The notes: generated by a model not told the origin, from the letters alone. A stretch of 64,000 bases of DNA from Komagataeibacter xylinus NBRC 15237 (GCF_001571345.1 NZ_BCTP01000004.1:1-64000), one strand, 5' to 3'. Positions 36,258 to 46,143 are shown, numbered from the stretch's first letter. Translations and numbers: made by a program.

Positions 36258-37502
36258 ATGCGTCCGGCCGTGCTTGCGTGCCTGGCCGCCGTGATGGCGA
36301 TTGCCGCGAATAGGCAGGCGGTGGCCCAGCCTGCCCGGTCCCTGTCCTTTCATGCTGCCGTGAGCATGGCGTGGGCCATTGACCCGACCCGGACCGAACT
36401 GCAGGTGGGCCAGCACGGGGCCGCGCAACGGGCCAGCGCGGCAGGGTCGTGGTTTGCAGGCGGCCCGACCCTCTCGGGTGAATACATGGATGATCATGCC
36501 CTGGGCAGCAATCTGGGCTACACCACCTATCAGGGCGGGGTGTCGGTGCCGTTATGGCTGCCGGGGCAGGGGAGTGCGACGCGCAAGGTGGCCAGCATGG
36601 AAGCGGCCACGCTGGCCGAGCAACTCAATGTGGCGCATATGGCGCTTGCCATCCGCGTGCTGGATGCGGCGGCAGGCGAAAGCATGGCCACGGCCCGCCT
36701 CGCCACCGCCCGCGACCTGTACGGGGCCATGAGCCGCATGGGCAGCAGCGTTGACCGGGCCAGCCGCGCGGGCGAACTCTCCGCCGCCGACCGGCAACTG
36801 GCCGATGCAGGCACCGAAAACGCCCGCAACGAACTGGCCCTTGCACAGGAGGAGGAGGAGAATGCCCGCGCGGGGCTGGAAGTGCTGCTTGGCCAGCCTG
36901 CCATGCCCGATATCACGCAATATGGCGGGAGCGATGTCAGCCGCGCGCGTTTTACCGCGCCGCGCGATATCGAGGATAACGACCCCCGCGTCCGCGCCGC
37001 GCAGCATGTGGTCGAAGCCGCCGAGGCCAATATGAAGCTGGCGCGCCGCTCCTTCATGCCCAACCCGGAAATCGGGGTCGACGCCATTCATGAAAAACAG
37101 TTCGGCAGCCCGTGGGATGACCGCGTGGGCCTGAACTTCAGCATTCCCCTGCCCAGCGAGGTGCGCAATACCCCCCTCATGGCCGAGGCCCGTAACCGCC
37201 TGGCCGCCGCCACCAGCCAGCAGGTGCAGGCGCGCCGCATGGTCCATCTGGAAATGATGCGCGTGCGCGAGCGGCTGATTACCGCCGCCACCACCCGTCA
37301 GGCCGGTGCGGCGGCGGCAGCCAGCATGGAGCAGCGCGCCGTGGCGCAGGAACACGCCTGGCGCGTGGGCGAGGCCAGCCTTGATACCGCGTTGCAGGCA
37401 AGGCAGGCCGCATGCAACACGCGTCTGGCCAGCCTGCGCGCCGAGGTGGAATGGCATGTGGCCAGCATCCGGGTGCTGATTGCCACGGGCGTCGTGCCAT
37501 GA
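36258..37502 (+). CDS. TolC-family outer-membrane efflux protein (CzcC-like)
   Basis: This 414-aa protein forms the outer-membrane channel of the efflux system. It has a signal peptide (MRPAVLACLAAVMAIAANRQ), the GGPTLSGEY motif, long Ala/Glu-rich coiled-coil helices (about 110-205 and 310-400) and the LARRSFMPNPEIGVD repeat start. The frame extends up to a TTG at 36234, but the ATG at 36258 starts the signal peptide. Its stop overlaps the adaptor start in ATGA. Confidence 0.88.
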   Translation: MRPAVLACLAAVMAIAANRQAVAQPARSLSFHAAVSMAWAIDPTRTELQVGQHGAAQRASAAGSWFAGGPTLSGEYMDDHALGSNLGYTTYQGGVSVPLWLPGQGSATRKVASMEAATLAEQLNVAHMALAIRVLDAAAGESMATARLATARDLYGAMSRMGSSVDRASRAGELSAADRQLADAGTENARNELALAQEEEENARAGLEVLLGQPAMPDITQYGGSDVSRARFTAPRDIEDNDPRVRAAQHVVEAAEANMKLARRSFMPNPEIGVDAIHEKQFGSPWDDRVGLNFSIPLPSEVRNTPLMAEARNRLAAATSQQVQARRMVHLEMMRVRERLITAATTRQAGAAAAASMEQRAVAQEHAWRVGEASLDTALQARQAACNTRLASLRAEVEWHVASIRVLIATGVVP

Positions 37503-38647
37503 GGCTGGCCCCTGCCTGCGCCATGCTTCTCATGCTGGCTCCCCTTCCGGCCCGGGCGGAAGACGGGCCGCCCGCCCTGCCGCCGGTCGTTCATCTCGAT
37601 GAAAAGGCAGCGGTGAACGAGGGCCTTGTCATCACGGTTGCCCAGCCCGGCCACCTCGTGGCCAGCCTGCCGGTCATGACGCGGGTCATGCCCGATGCGG
37701 CGCGGGTCGTGCATATCCACCCCGCAGGCACGGGCAAGGTCGTGCAGGTGCTCGTGCAGCCGGGTCAGGTGGTGCGGCGCGGCGACGGGCTGCTGCGCTA
37801 TCAGGACCATGCCCTGCATGTCGCCCGCCTGCAGGCCATACAGTTGCGCGCGGCCCTTGCCGCTGCCATCGCCGCGCGTGATGATGCCGCGGGCGCCTGC
37901 GCGCGCGGGCAACTGCTGGCCGGGCAGACCGTATCAATGGCCGAACTGCGCCGCCGGCAGGATGCGCTGGCGCAGGCCCAGGCCACCGTGCGCGCCCGGC
38001 AGGCGGATGTGGACACGCTGGGCCACCGCTTTGCCGAGGAATTCAATTCCTCCTCCGAACATGACGGCACTGACGAGACCTCCACCCTCATCGCCCCGTT
38101 CGATGGCACGGTCATCACGCTCGATACATCGGTGGCCGGTGACCTTGCACCTGCCATGGATGTGGCCACGCTTGCCGATCTCTCGCGCGTCTGGCTGGTG
38201 TCCGACCTGCCGCCGGAACAGGCGGTGCGGGTGCGGCCCGGCGGCACGCAGGTGACAGGGACCGCGCAGGGCGCCGTGACCTCGCGGATCGATACGGTCG
38301 ATGGCATGGCCAGCCCCCTGACCGGGCTGGTGCGTGTCATCAGTGCCGTGCCGGACCCCGCGCGGCGGCTCATGCCCGGCACCGTGCTCGATGCGACATT
38401 GCAGACGCGCGAGGACGTGAGCGGCATCGTGGTGCCAGCAACTGCCGTGCAGGAGATCAATGGCCAGAGCGTTATCTTCAGGCGCATTGACGGCGCAAGC
38501 TACGCGCCGGTCGTGGTCACGGTGGCGCTGGAGGAAGGCGGGCAGGCCGTCGTCCAGGGCGGGCTGAAAGGCGGCGAGGCCATTGTGGGGCAGGGGAGTT
38601 TCGCGCTCAGATCCGTCATTGGCCTTGCCGGGATGGATGCCGACTGA
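37499..38647 (+). CDS. Efflux RND periplasmic adaptor (CzcB/CusB-like)
   Basis: A membrane-fusion protein of 382 aa with a signal peptide (MRLAPACAMLLMLAPLPARA), a split barrel-sandwich domain (VVHIHPAGTGKVVQVLVQPG and later APFDGTVITLDTSVAGDL), a helical hairpin between them, and a beta-barrel ending in the VVPATAVQEINGQSVIF segment. An open frame extends upstream, but the ATG at 37499 overlaps the TolC stop and begins the signal peptide. No His/Met-rich metal-binding N-terminus is seen, so the metal cannot be named. Confidence 0.89.
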   Translation: MRLAPACAMLLMLAPLPARAEDGPPALPPVVHLDEKAAVNEGLVITVAQPGHLVASLPVMTRVMPDAARVVHIHPAGTGKVVQVLVQPGQVVRRGDGLLRYQDHALHVARLQAIQLRAALAAAIAARDDAAGACARGQLLAGQTVSMAELRRRQDALAQAQATVRARQADVDTLGHRFAEEFNSSSEHDGTDETSTLIAPFDGTVITLDTSVAGDLAPAMDVATLADLSRVWLVSDLPPEQAVRVRPGGTQVTGTAQGAVTSRIDTVDGMASPLTGLVRVISAVPDPARRLMPGTVLDATLQTREDVSGIVVPATAVQEINGQSVIFRRIDGASYAPVVVTVALEEGGQAVVQGGLKGGEAIVGQGSFALRSVIGLAGMDAD

Positions 38648-41600
38648 TGGGCGCCCGGTTGCTTGAAGCGCTGCTGCGCGCGCGGATGATCGTGTTGGGG
38701 GTGCTCGGCCTTGTGCTGGCAGCGGGGTGCCTTGCGGTGATGGGCCTGCCGGTGGAGGCCGTGCCCGACATTTCGCCCCGGCAGGTTCTGGTCTCGGTCG
38801 TGGCCCCCGGCCTTGCCACCGAGGAGGTGGAAAAGCTCATCACCTTCCCCGTCGAGGCCAGCCTCACCGGCATTCCCGGCATGACCGACCTGCGTTCCGT
38901 CTCGCGCAGCGGGGTGTCGGTGGTGTATGTTCAGTTCGCTGATGAAACGGACATCAACCTGGACCGCATCCGCGTGAATGAATGCCTGCAACAGGCCCGT
39001 GGCGCCATTTCGGTGCCCGGCGTGAGCCTGGGGATGGGGCCACTGACCACGGGCATGGGCGAGATCATGCAGTTCCAGATAAAGGGCAAGGGCCATACGC
39101 TGATGGACCTGAACCGAATCATGAACTGGACCGTGGTGCCGCAGATGCGCCTCGTGCCCGGCGTGGTGGATGTCAATGTCAATGGCGGGGCGGAAGAGAC
39201 CTATGCGGTCACGCTGGATGAGGCGCGCCTGATCGCGGCCAACCTGTCGGTAGGGGAAGTCTATCGCGCGGTGGATACGAATAACGGCGCGGCAGGCGGC
39301 GGATGGATCCCTCGCCATGCCGAGCAGCAGATCGTGGTCGGGCGGGGGCTTGTGCGCAGCGTGGAGGATTTCGGCGCCATTCCCGTGCGCAGCAATGCCG
39401 ATGGCTCGGTGCTGCGGCTGCGCGACCTTGGGCGTGTGGGCCTGGGTGCGCGCACCCGGCTGGGGGCCGTGACCCGTGATGGGCAGGGCGAGATCGTGAT
39501 CGGCGTGGTCATGATGGAAAGCGGGGCGAGTTCCAACGCCACCCTTGCCGCCATCGACCGCGCGCTGCCTGCCATCCGCCGGGCATTGCCTGCCGGGGTC
39601 ACGCTCGAGCCTTATTACACGCGCGCCACGCTGACGGGGCGGACCATCGCGACCGTGCGCGACAACCTGCTGCTCGGCGCCGTGCTGGTGGTGGGCGTGC
39701 TGGTGGTGGTGATCGGGAGTTGGCGGGCGGCCCTCGTCATTGCCTCGGTCATTCCGCTGGCCCTTGTCTGCGCCATGGCGGGCATGCGGCAGTTTGGCAT
39801 CTCGGCCAACCTGCTCAGTCTGGGCGCGATCGATTTCGGCATGATTGTCGATGGCTCCCTGGTCGTGGTCGAGCATATCCTTGCGCGACGCGAAAGCGAA
39901 CCCGAAGCGGATTTTGCAACCCTTGTGGCTGGTGCCGTGCGCGAGGTCATGCGGCCGGTCAGCTTCGCGATCCTTGTCATCATCATGGTCTACCTGCCGG
40001 TGCTGACGCTGCAGGGCATCGAGGGCCACATGTTCCGCCCCATGGCGCAGACCGTCATCATGGCGCTGCTGGCCTCGCTGGTTTACGGCTTTACCTGCGT
40101 GCCGGTGCTTGCCGTCCTGGCCCTCGGGCCGGTCCGGCCACGGGGGGATACATGGCTGATCGCGTGGCTGCGCACGCCATACGGGACCATGGTGGGGTGG
40201 GGCGAGGGGCATCCGCGCATCCTGTTTGGCGGCACGCTGGCGGTTTTCGCGCTATCGGTGCTGCTGGCAACCCGGCTGGGGGGCGAGTTCATTCCGCAAC
40301 TCGATGAAGGGGCTCTGACAGTCACCACCACGCGGCTGCCCTCGGCCTCGCTCGATACCGTGCTGGCCTCGGTAACAAAACAGGAGCAGATCCTGCGCCG
40401 CTTCCCCGAAGTCAGGGCGGTGATCAGCAATACCGGCACATCCGCCATCCCCACCGACCCGATGGGCGTGAACGAGACGGACAGCTTCATTTTTCTCAAT
40501 GACCCCGCTACATGGAAAACCGCCCGCACGCAGGCAGGGCTTGTCGCCGCGATGGATGATACCCTGCGCCATGAATTGCCCGATGCCCTGTATTCATGGA
40601 GCCAGCCCGTGCAGATGCGCATGGACGACCTGCTCTCGGGCGTGCGCACCCAGATTGCCGTCTCGATCTATGGTGATGACCTGGGCCGGCTTTCCGCTCT
40701 GGGCGACCGGGTGGCGGCGGTCATGTCATCGGTCAGGGGGGCGGCGGATGTGGCGCCTGCGGGCGATGGCACCGTGCCGCTGCTCGTGATCGACATTGAC
40801 CGCGCGCAGGCTGCGGGCCGCAACGTGGCCATGCAGGATATTCTCGACACGGTTGAAGCCGTGGGCGGGCATATCGGCCGCGCGGTCATGGTCGGGAATG
40901 CGATGATCAGCACCGAGGTGCGCCTTGACCCGCGGCAGGTCGCCTCACCAGCCACCATCGCGGCCTTGCGGGTACCGCGCCATGACGGGCAGGGCAGCGT
41001 GCTGCTGGGGCAGGTGGCCCATCTGCACCCTGTTGACGGGCCGCCGCGCATCAGCCGCGACCGGGTGCGCCGGCGCATGGTGGTGCAGGCCAATGTGCGC
41101 GGGCGCGACCTGTCCTCCTTCGTAGTCGAAGCGCAGGCCCGCGTGGCCCGTGATGTCAGGCTGCCCGCAGGCTACACCATGCAGTGGGATGGCCAGTTCC
41201 GTAACCTGCAATCGGCGGTGCAGCGGCTTGAAGTCGTGCTGCCGGTCGCCCTCGGCCTGATCTTTGCCCTGCTGGTGGTGGCGTTTGGCGCGGTAAGGCC
41301 TGCCCTGCTGGTGTTTGCCAACCTGCCGGTGGCCGCAACCGGCGGCATCGTGGCGCTGACGGTGCGCGGGCTGCCCTTCAGCATCTCGGCCGGGATCGGC
41401 TTCATCGCGCTGTTCGGGGTGGCGATCCTGAACGGCGTGGTGCTGGTCAGCACCATCGGCGCGCTGCGCCAGCAGGGCATGGCTGTTGCCACCGCCGCCT
41501 TTGCCGCCGCGCAGTCGCGCTTTCGCCCTGTCATGGCTACGGCGCTTGTGGCAAGCCTCGGGTTCTTTCCCATGGCGTTCTCCCAAAGTGCGGGCGCGGA

Positions 41601-41718
41601 GGTGGAGCGCCCCCTGGCCAGCGTGGTCATTGGCGGGCTGGTCTCATCCACGTTGCTCACCCTGCTGGTGCTGCCATCACTATACGCGCGGGTCATGCGC
41701 GAGAGGGAGCCGGGCTGA
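38647..41718 (+). CDS. HME-family RND efflux permease (CzcA/CusA-like)
   Basis: This 1023-aa inner-membrane pump has the RND layout: TM1, a large periplasmic loop, TM2-6, a second loop and TM7-12. The heavy-metal-efflux signature D396-F-G-M-I-V-D402 lies in TM4 and is followed by VVVEH where most members have EN. N-terminal PDISPRQVLVSVVAPGLATE and VEKLITFPVE are typical of CzcA and CusA. The likely substrate is a metal cation such as Co, Zn, Cd, Ni, Cu or Ag. The gene starts in TGATG overlap with the adaptor and ends in the same kind of overlap with the response regulator. Confidence 0.93.
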   Translation: MGARLLEALLRARMIVLGVLGLVLAAGCLAVMGLPVEAVPDISPRQVLVSVVAPGLATEEVEKLITFPVEASLTGIPGMTDLRSVSRSGVSVVYVQFADETDINLDRIRVNECLQQARGAISVPGVSLGMGPLTTGMGEIMQFQIKGKGHTLMDLNRIMNWTVVPQMRLVPGVVDVNVNGGAEETYAVTLDEARLIAANLSVGEVYRAVDTNNGAAGGGWIPRHAEQQIVVGRGLVRSVEDFGAIPVRSNADGSVLRLRDLGRVGLGARTRLGAVTRDGQGEIVIGVVMMESGASSNATLAAIDRALPAIRRALPAGVTLEPYYTRATLTGRTIATVRDNLLLGAVLVVGVLVVVIGSWRAALVIASVIPLALVCAMAGMRQFGISANLLSLGAIDFGMIVDGSLVVVEHILARRESEPEADFATLVAGAVREVMRPVSFAILVIIMVYLPVLTLQGIEGHMFRPMAQTVIMALLASLVYGFTCVPVLAVLALGPVRPRGDTWLIAWLRTPYGTMVGWGEGHPRILFGGTLAVFALSVLLATRLGGEFIPQLDEGALTVTTTRLPSASLDTVLASVTKQEQILRRFPEVRAVISNTGTSAIPTDPMGVNETDSFIFLNDPATWKTARTQAGLVAAMDDTLRHELPDALYSWSQPVQMRMDDLLSGVRTQIAVSIYGDDLGRLSALGDRVAAVMSSVRGAADVAPAGDGTVPLLVIDIDRAQAAGRNVAMQDILDTVEAVGGHIGRAVMVGNAMISTEVRLDPRQVASPATIAALRVPRHDGQGSVLLGQVAHLHPVDGPPRISRDRVRRRMVVQANVRGRDLSSFVVEAQARVARDVRLPAGYTMQWDGQFRNLQSAVQRLEVVLPVALGLIFALLVVAFGAVRPALLVFANLPVAATGGIVALTVRGLPFSISAGIGFIALFGVAILNGVVLVSTIGALRQQGMAVATAAFAAAQSRFRPVMATALVASLGFFPMAFSQSAGAEVERPLASVVIGGLVSSTLLTLLVLPSLYARVMREREPG

Positions 41719-42389
41719 TGCGTATCCTCATTGTGGAAGACGAGGCCGATCTGGGGGCTGCGGTGCTCGAGCGCGTGCGGCAGGCAGGCCATGCGGTGGA
41801 CTGGTTTACCACCATCGAGGAGGCCCGCGCCGCCCTGGCAACGGTGGCCTATGACTTCATGCTGCTTGATCTTGGCCTGCCTGATGGGAACGGGCGCGAC
41901 CTGCTGCGTAAGGTCAGGGCGCGCGGCCTTGACATTGCCGTGCTCATCACCACCGCCGAGGACCAGATCAGCGACCGCATCGCGGGGCTGTCGGACGGGG
42001 CGGATGACTATATCGTCAAACCCTACGACCTTGATGAACTTGTGGCCCGTATCACCGCCGTCGCCCGGCGTTTCGCGCCGCGTCGGCATGCAGTGCCCGT
42101 GCGCGTGGGAGATGTTGCGATTGACCGGCAGAACCGCGTGGTGCGGCGCCATGGCGCGCCGCTTGAACTGACCGCGCGGGAATGGGCCATCATGGAACTG
42201 CTGTCGCGCAGGCCGGGCATGATCCATTCGCGCAGTCAGATCGAGACGGCCCTGTACGCGTTTGGCGATGACGTGGAGAGCAATACGATCGAGGTGTTCA
42301 TCAGCCGCCTGCGCAAGAAGGTGGGCAACGCGGTGATCCGCACCGTGCGGGGGCGTGGATACTGCCTGGCTGTGGGAATGCCGGCATGA
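41718..42389 (+). CDS. OmpR-family response regulator of the RND operon
   Basis: This 223-aa protein has a receiver domain with acidic residues Glu7-Asp8-Glu9, phosphoacceptor Asp51 in LLDLGLPDG, Thr/Lys switch residues (ITTAED and KPYDL), and a C-terminal winged helix (LTAREWAIMELL ... NTIEVFISRLRKK ... VRGRGYCL). It is of the QseB/CzcR/PmrA type. Its start overlaps the pump stop and its stop overlaps the kinase start, so it is made together with both and probably regulates its own operon in response to the exported ion. Confidence 0.93.
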   Translation: MRILIVEDEADLGAAVLERVRQAGHAVDWFTTIEEARAALATVAYDFMLLDLGLPDGNGRDLLRKVRARGLDIAVLITTAEDQISDRIAGLSDGADDYIVKPYDLDELVARITAVARRFAPRRHAVPVRVGDVAIDRQNRVVRRHGAPLELTAREWAIMELLSRRPGMIHSRSQIETALYAFGDDVESNTIEVFISRLRKKVGNAVIRTVRGRGYCLAVGMPA

Positions 42390-43741
42390 AAAGCTGGAGC
42401 CTTGCCAACCGTATCATCAGCAGCGTGCTGGCTGTTGTCATCATCAGCCTGCTTGCACTTGGCGTTGCCATCGGTTTTTTTACCCACCATGAAATGATCG
42501 AGCGGCTGGACAACTCGCTGCAGGAGGTGTCCGAGCGGTTGCAGACCGCGATCGTGACCCAGCTTCATGCTGTACCCACCGGCACGGTTGCGGTGGTGCC
42601 GGGGGCGGGGGCATGGGCGCTGGCCTACCAGATCGTGGACCATGAGGGCCATGTGGTGCTGCGCTCGCAAAATGCGCCGGTGGGGCCTTTCGTGTGGCCT
42701 GCGCAGGCGGGATTTGCGGATACGCAGCACTTTCGTGTTTATGTGACGGGGCCGGACGCCACATCCTGCCGGGTGATGATTGGCGAGCCGCTGCGCCACC
42801 GCCATGGCGCTATCCTGCGGGCCATGATCATCCATCTCCTGCCCATTCCCATCTTCATACCGGTGATCTGGCTGCTGGTGCGCCTGACGGTGCGCCGCGC
42901 GTTGCAGCCGCTCGACCGGCTCAATGTCGAGATGCAGTCACGCGGCAGCGGCAACCTGCGCCCGGTGCCCCCGCTTGACCTGCCGGTGGAACTCATTTCC
43001 ATCCAGACATCGCTCAACACCCTGCTGTGCCGCCTGGAAAAGGCGCTGGCCACCGAGCGCGCCTTCGCGGCAAGTGCCGCGCACGAACTGCGCAACCCCA
43101 TTGCAGGGCTTCAGGCACAGATACAGATGCTTGAAGCCAGCCTGGCGCCGGGTTCGGCCATGACGGCGCGCGTGCAGGTCATTGGCGGGCGCACCCGGCA
43201 ACTGGGGCGGACGGTGGAAAAGCTGTTGCAGTTTTCAAGGGCCATGTCCGGCGTGGCGTTCCGGCGTGAGCGTTTTGACCTGCTGCCCGTGCTTTATATT
43301 CTGCTTGATGACATGGACAATGCCTCAAAAGGCCCGCATCACGTGGCAATCGATGTGGGCGATACTCAAAGCATCTTTGTCCATGGCGACATGGATGCCA
43401 CCGGCATCCTGCTGCGGAACCTGATTGAAAACGCCCTTGTGCATGGCACGGGGGCGGATTGCGTACGCATCAGCCTGCGTGATGACGGCACGGTGGACAT
43501 TGCCAATGATTGCCCGCCTTTGCCGGGGCCTGTCCTGGTGCGGCTGACCCGCCCGTTCGTGCGTGGTTCAACCACGACGCAGGGCAGTGGGCTCGGTCTT
43601 GCCATTGCCAGTAACATTGCCGGACAGATGGATGCCGAACTGCATATTGTCTCTCCGCTGCCGCAACGGGAGCGGGGCTTTCTCATTTCCATTCGTTTTC
43701 CCGATGCCAGGATTGTGAAAGGCGGGGCGTGCGAGGCGTGA
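42386..43741 (+). CDS. Sensor histidine kinase of the RND operon
   Basis: This 451-aa membrane kinase has TM1 at about 9-32, a periplasmic sensor loop, TM2 at about 150-172, a HAMP-like linker, the H-box with His233 in SAAHELRNPIAGL, the N-box NLIENALVHG and the G-box GSGLGLAIASNIAGQ. It should phosphorylate the partner regulator encoded just upstream. The periplasmic loop shows no obvious His or Cys cluster that would name the metal sensed. The start overlaps the regulator stop in ATGA. Confidence 0.92.
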   Translation: MKSWSLANRIISSVLAVVIISLLALGVAIGFFTHHEMIERLDNSLQEVSERLQTAIVTQLHAVPTGTVAVVPGAGAWALAYQIVDHEGHVVLRSQNAPVGPFVWPAQAGFADTQHFRVYVTGPDATSCRVMIGEPLRHRHGAILRAMIIHLLPIPIFIPVIWLLVRLTVRRALQPLDRLNVEMQSRGSGNLRPVPPLDLPVELISIQTSLNTLLCRLEKALATERAFAASAAHELRNPIAGLQAQIQMLEASLAPGSAMTARVQVIGGRTRQLGRTVEKLLQFSRAMSGVAFRRERFDLLPVLYILLDDMDNASKGPHHVAIDVGDTQSIFVHGDMDATGILLRNLIENALVHGTGADCVRISLRDDGTVDIANDCPPLPGPVLVRLTRPFVRGSTTTQGSGLGLAIASNIAGQMDAELHIVSPLPQRERGFLISIRFPDARIVKGGACEA

Positions 43742-43780
43742 CGCCCTGGCAGGCAGGACTGCGCTTTTGATGCACGAAAT

Positions 43781-43822
43781 GAGAATGCAATTCATGTACA
43801 TTTCATATTGCAATTCATTATC
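43781..43822 (+). promoter_or_regulatory. Two Fur-box-like sites before the siderophore receptor
   Basis: CATATTGCAATTCATTATC (43804-43822) agrees with the 19-bp Fur consensus at 14 positions, including the whole right half. GAGAATGCAATTCATGTAC (43781-43799) agrees at 12. The nearer site ends 20 bp before the receptor ATG. Counts were made by eye against GATAATGATAATCATTATC. Iron repression of the receptor is the natural reading. Confidence 0.65.
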
Positions 43823-43842
43823 ATTAACCCGATAAGGCGGGT

Positions 43843-46143
43843 ATGAAACGTGACCTTGTGAGCTTTGAAATGAGTCTTCGCACCCTGTGCCTAACCACGA
43901 TCTGTGCCTCCCCGCTGCTGGCGGCGGGCTATGGCCCGGCGGTTTTCATGGCCGCGGCGCGGGCGGCGGACCAGCCCGGCGTCGTGGCGGATGATGCGGG
44001 CAGAACCGGTGCCGCATCGGCCCGGACGCACGAAAAGAATGGCGCGGCAACGCCGCGCCCCACGCCCGATGCGGATGCTGAAACACCACGGCATGAGGAT
44101 ATGGTCGTGACCGCCGCGCGCCGTAACCGCATGTATGTCAGCAGCGGGGGCGACCTTGGCGCGCTGGGCAACAAGAAGGGGCTGGATGTGCCCTTCAACA
44201 TCCGCAGCTACAATTCCAGCCTGATCCTTAACCAGCAGTCACAGACGCTGGGCGATGTGCTGCTCAATGACCCTACCGTGCGTACCACCATGGGCTACGG
44301 CAACTATGCCCAGCTCTTCCAGATCCGTGGTTTTACGCTGTACGGCGATGATGTTGCGATTGATGGCCTGTATGGCGTCACCCCGCGGCAGCTTGTCTCG
44401 CCCCAGCTTTATGATTCAGTGCAGGTGCTCAATGGTGCCAGCGCATTCCTCAATGGCGCAGCCCCTGGTGGCTCGGCCGTTGGCGGCAATGTCAACCTGA
44501 TCCCCAAACGGGCGGCGGCAACGGATATCACACGCATCACCGGCGATTACACCAGTAGTGGACAGGGCGGTGGCGCGTTTGACATAAGCCGCCGGTTTGG
44601 CAAGGACCATGCCTTTGGTTTCCGTTTCAACGCCGCCGGCATGGATGGGGAAACCCCGATCAAGGGCGAGCGACGTGATGACGTAGCCCTTGGCGCGGCC
44701 TTAGACTGGCATAACGACGATACGCGCATCGACATGAACATGAATTACCAGAAACAGCAGGTTTATGGCGGACGCAGCGCGATCATCGTCTCCAGCCTGG
44801 CGGATGGCATGCCCGCGCCAAAGGCGACCGCGCCGTCGGAAAACTGGGGGCAGCGCTGGGCCTATACCGATCTGAGCTACCTGTTCGGCACGCTGAACAT
44901 CGAACATGATTTTGGCAGCCACATTACCGCTTACGGCAAATTCGGCGCGCAGGGCGGCAATGAAATGGGCAATTACGCCACCACCACGCTGACCAACTCC
45001 CGCACCGGCGCCGGTGGGGTGGGGGCCATGGCGGATGCGTACAACGTCATGAACGAGGCTACGCAGGCCGGCATTCATGCGCATGTCACCACCGGCCCCA
45101 TCAAGCACGAGATCAATGCGGGCGGGTCCGCGATATGGGAAGAATCAGACGCCGCCTATTCCATGAGTCTGACGTCACAGGCGGGCAACATCTATCACCC
45201 CACGCAGTTTACCCCGCAGGAAACCTATAGCGGTGGCATCCTGAACAATCCCGGCCGGGTGGCGTGGAACAAGCTGTACAGCCTGTTCCTGTCCGATACC
45301 ATGACGTTCTGGCACGACCGCATCGCGCTGACGGGGGGCTTCCGGTACCAGGATATCCTGTCGGATTCATACGACTACAATACGTCAAAACTGACGACGC
45401 ATTACGATGCGGCGGCGTTCTCCCCCGTCATCGGGCTTGTCATCCATCCGGTCAAACATGCCGCCCTGTATTTCAACCGTATCCAGGGCCTGTCGGCGGG
45501 GCAGACGGTGGGAGCCACTTACGTCAATGCCGGGCAGGTCTTCGCCCCGTACCAGAGCACCCAGTACGAAGTCGGCGCCAAGTACGACGTGGGCCGTTTC
45601 GCGGCCGGTGTCGCATTTTTCCAGACCGCCATGCCACAAGGCATGACCGAAGCCTACGGAAATACCGGACAGGAGATTTACACGCAGGACGGCAGGCAGC
45701 GGAACCGGGGCATGGAACTGACCTTCAATGGCGAGATCCTGCGCGGCCTGCGCTTCAATGGTGGGCTGACACTGATCGACGCCAAACAGATGCATACCGC
45801 GGGCGGCGCGTATGACGGCAAGACCGTGATCGGCGTGCCGAACTATACCATCAACGGCAACCTTGAATACGACGTGCCGTTCGTGAAGGGGCTGACGCTG
45901 GTGGGCCGCGTCATCAGCACCGGCAAGCAGCAGTTCAACAGCATGAACACGACGCACCTGCCGGCATGGTCACGCTTCGACCTTGGTGCGCGCTATACCT
46001 TCCTTGCGGCGAAGAAGCCGCTGACCGCGCGTTTCGAGGTCGATAACATCGGCAACCAGCGCTACTGGGCCTCGGTTTACCAGAGCGATCTGGTCATGGG
46101 TGATCCGGAGACCTTCAAGTTCTCGATCAGCGCCGATCTGTAA
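43843..46143 (+). CDS. TonB-dependent siderophore receptor (FhuA/FpvA type)
   Basis: A 766-aa outer-membrane receptor. It has a signal sequence, a low-complexity linker with a TonB-box-like stretch (EDMVVTAARRN), a plug domain with LGDVLLNDPTVRTTMGYG, FQIRGFTLYGDDVAIDGLYG and VLNGASAFLNGAAPGGSAVG, and a barrel ending in the terminal Phe-rich strand ETFKFSISADL. This plug pattern is that of siderophore receptors such as FhuA and FhuE. Two Fur-box-like sites precede it. It follows the RND sensor operon by about 100 bp but has its own control. Confidence 0.92.
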   Translation: MKRDLVSFEMSLRTLCLTTICASPLLAAGYGPAVFMAAARAADQPGVVADDAGRTGAASARTHEKNGAATPRPTPDADAETPRHEDMVVTAARRNRMYVSSGGDLGALGNKKGLDVPFNIRSYNSSLILNQQSQTLGDVLLNDPTVRTTMGYGNYAQLFQIRGFTLYGDDVAIDGLYGVTPRQLVSPQLYDSVQVLNGASAFLNGAAPGGSAVGGNVNLIPKRAAATDITRITGDYTSSGQGGGAFDISRRFGKDHAFGFRFNAAGMDGETPIKGERRDDVALGAALDWHNDDTRIDMNMNYQKQQVYGGRSAIIVSSLADGMPAPKATAPSENWGQRWAYTDLSYLFGTLNIEHDFGSHITAYGKFGAQGGNEMGNYATTTLTNSRTGAGGVGAMADAYNVMNEATQAGIHAHVTTGPIKHEINAGGSAIWEESDAAYSMSLTSQAGNIYHPTQFTPQETYSGGILNNPGRVAWNKLYSLFLSDTMTFWHDRIALTGGFRYQDILSDSYDYNTSKLTTHYDAAAFSPVIGLVIHPVKHAALYFNRIQGLSAGQTVGATYVNAGQVFAPYQSTQYEVGAKYDVGRFAAGVAFFQTAMPQGMTEAYGNTGQEIYTQDGRQRNRGMELTFNGEILRGLRFNGGLTLIDAKQMHTAGGAYDGKTVIGVPNYTINGNLEYDVPFVKGLTLVGRVISTGKQQFNSMNTTHLPAWSRFDLGARYTFLAAKKPLTARFEVDNIGNQRYWASVYQSDLVMGDPETFKFSISADL

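Noticed and set aside
38500-40212. Long minus-strand open frame (about 570 codons) opposite the RND pump gene
   Set aside because: It is the antisense shadow of the high-GC pump gene: its translation is low-complexity, rich in His, Arg and Gln, with no known fold, while the plus strand encodes a textbook HME-RND permease.
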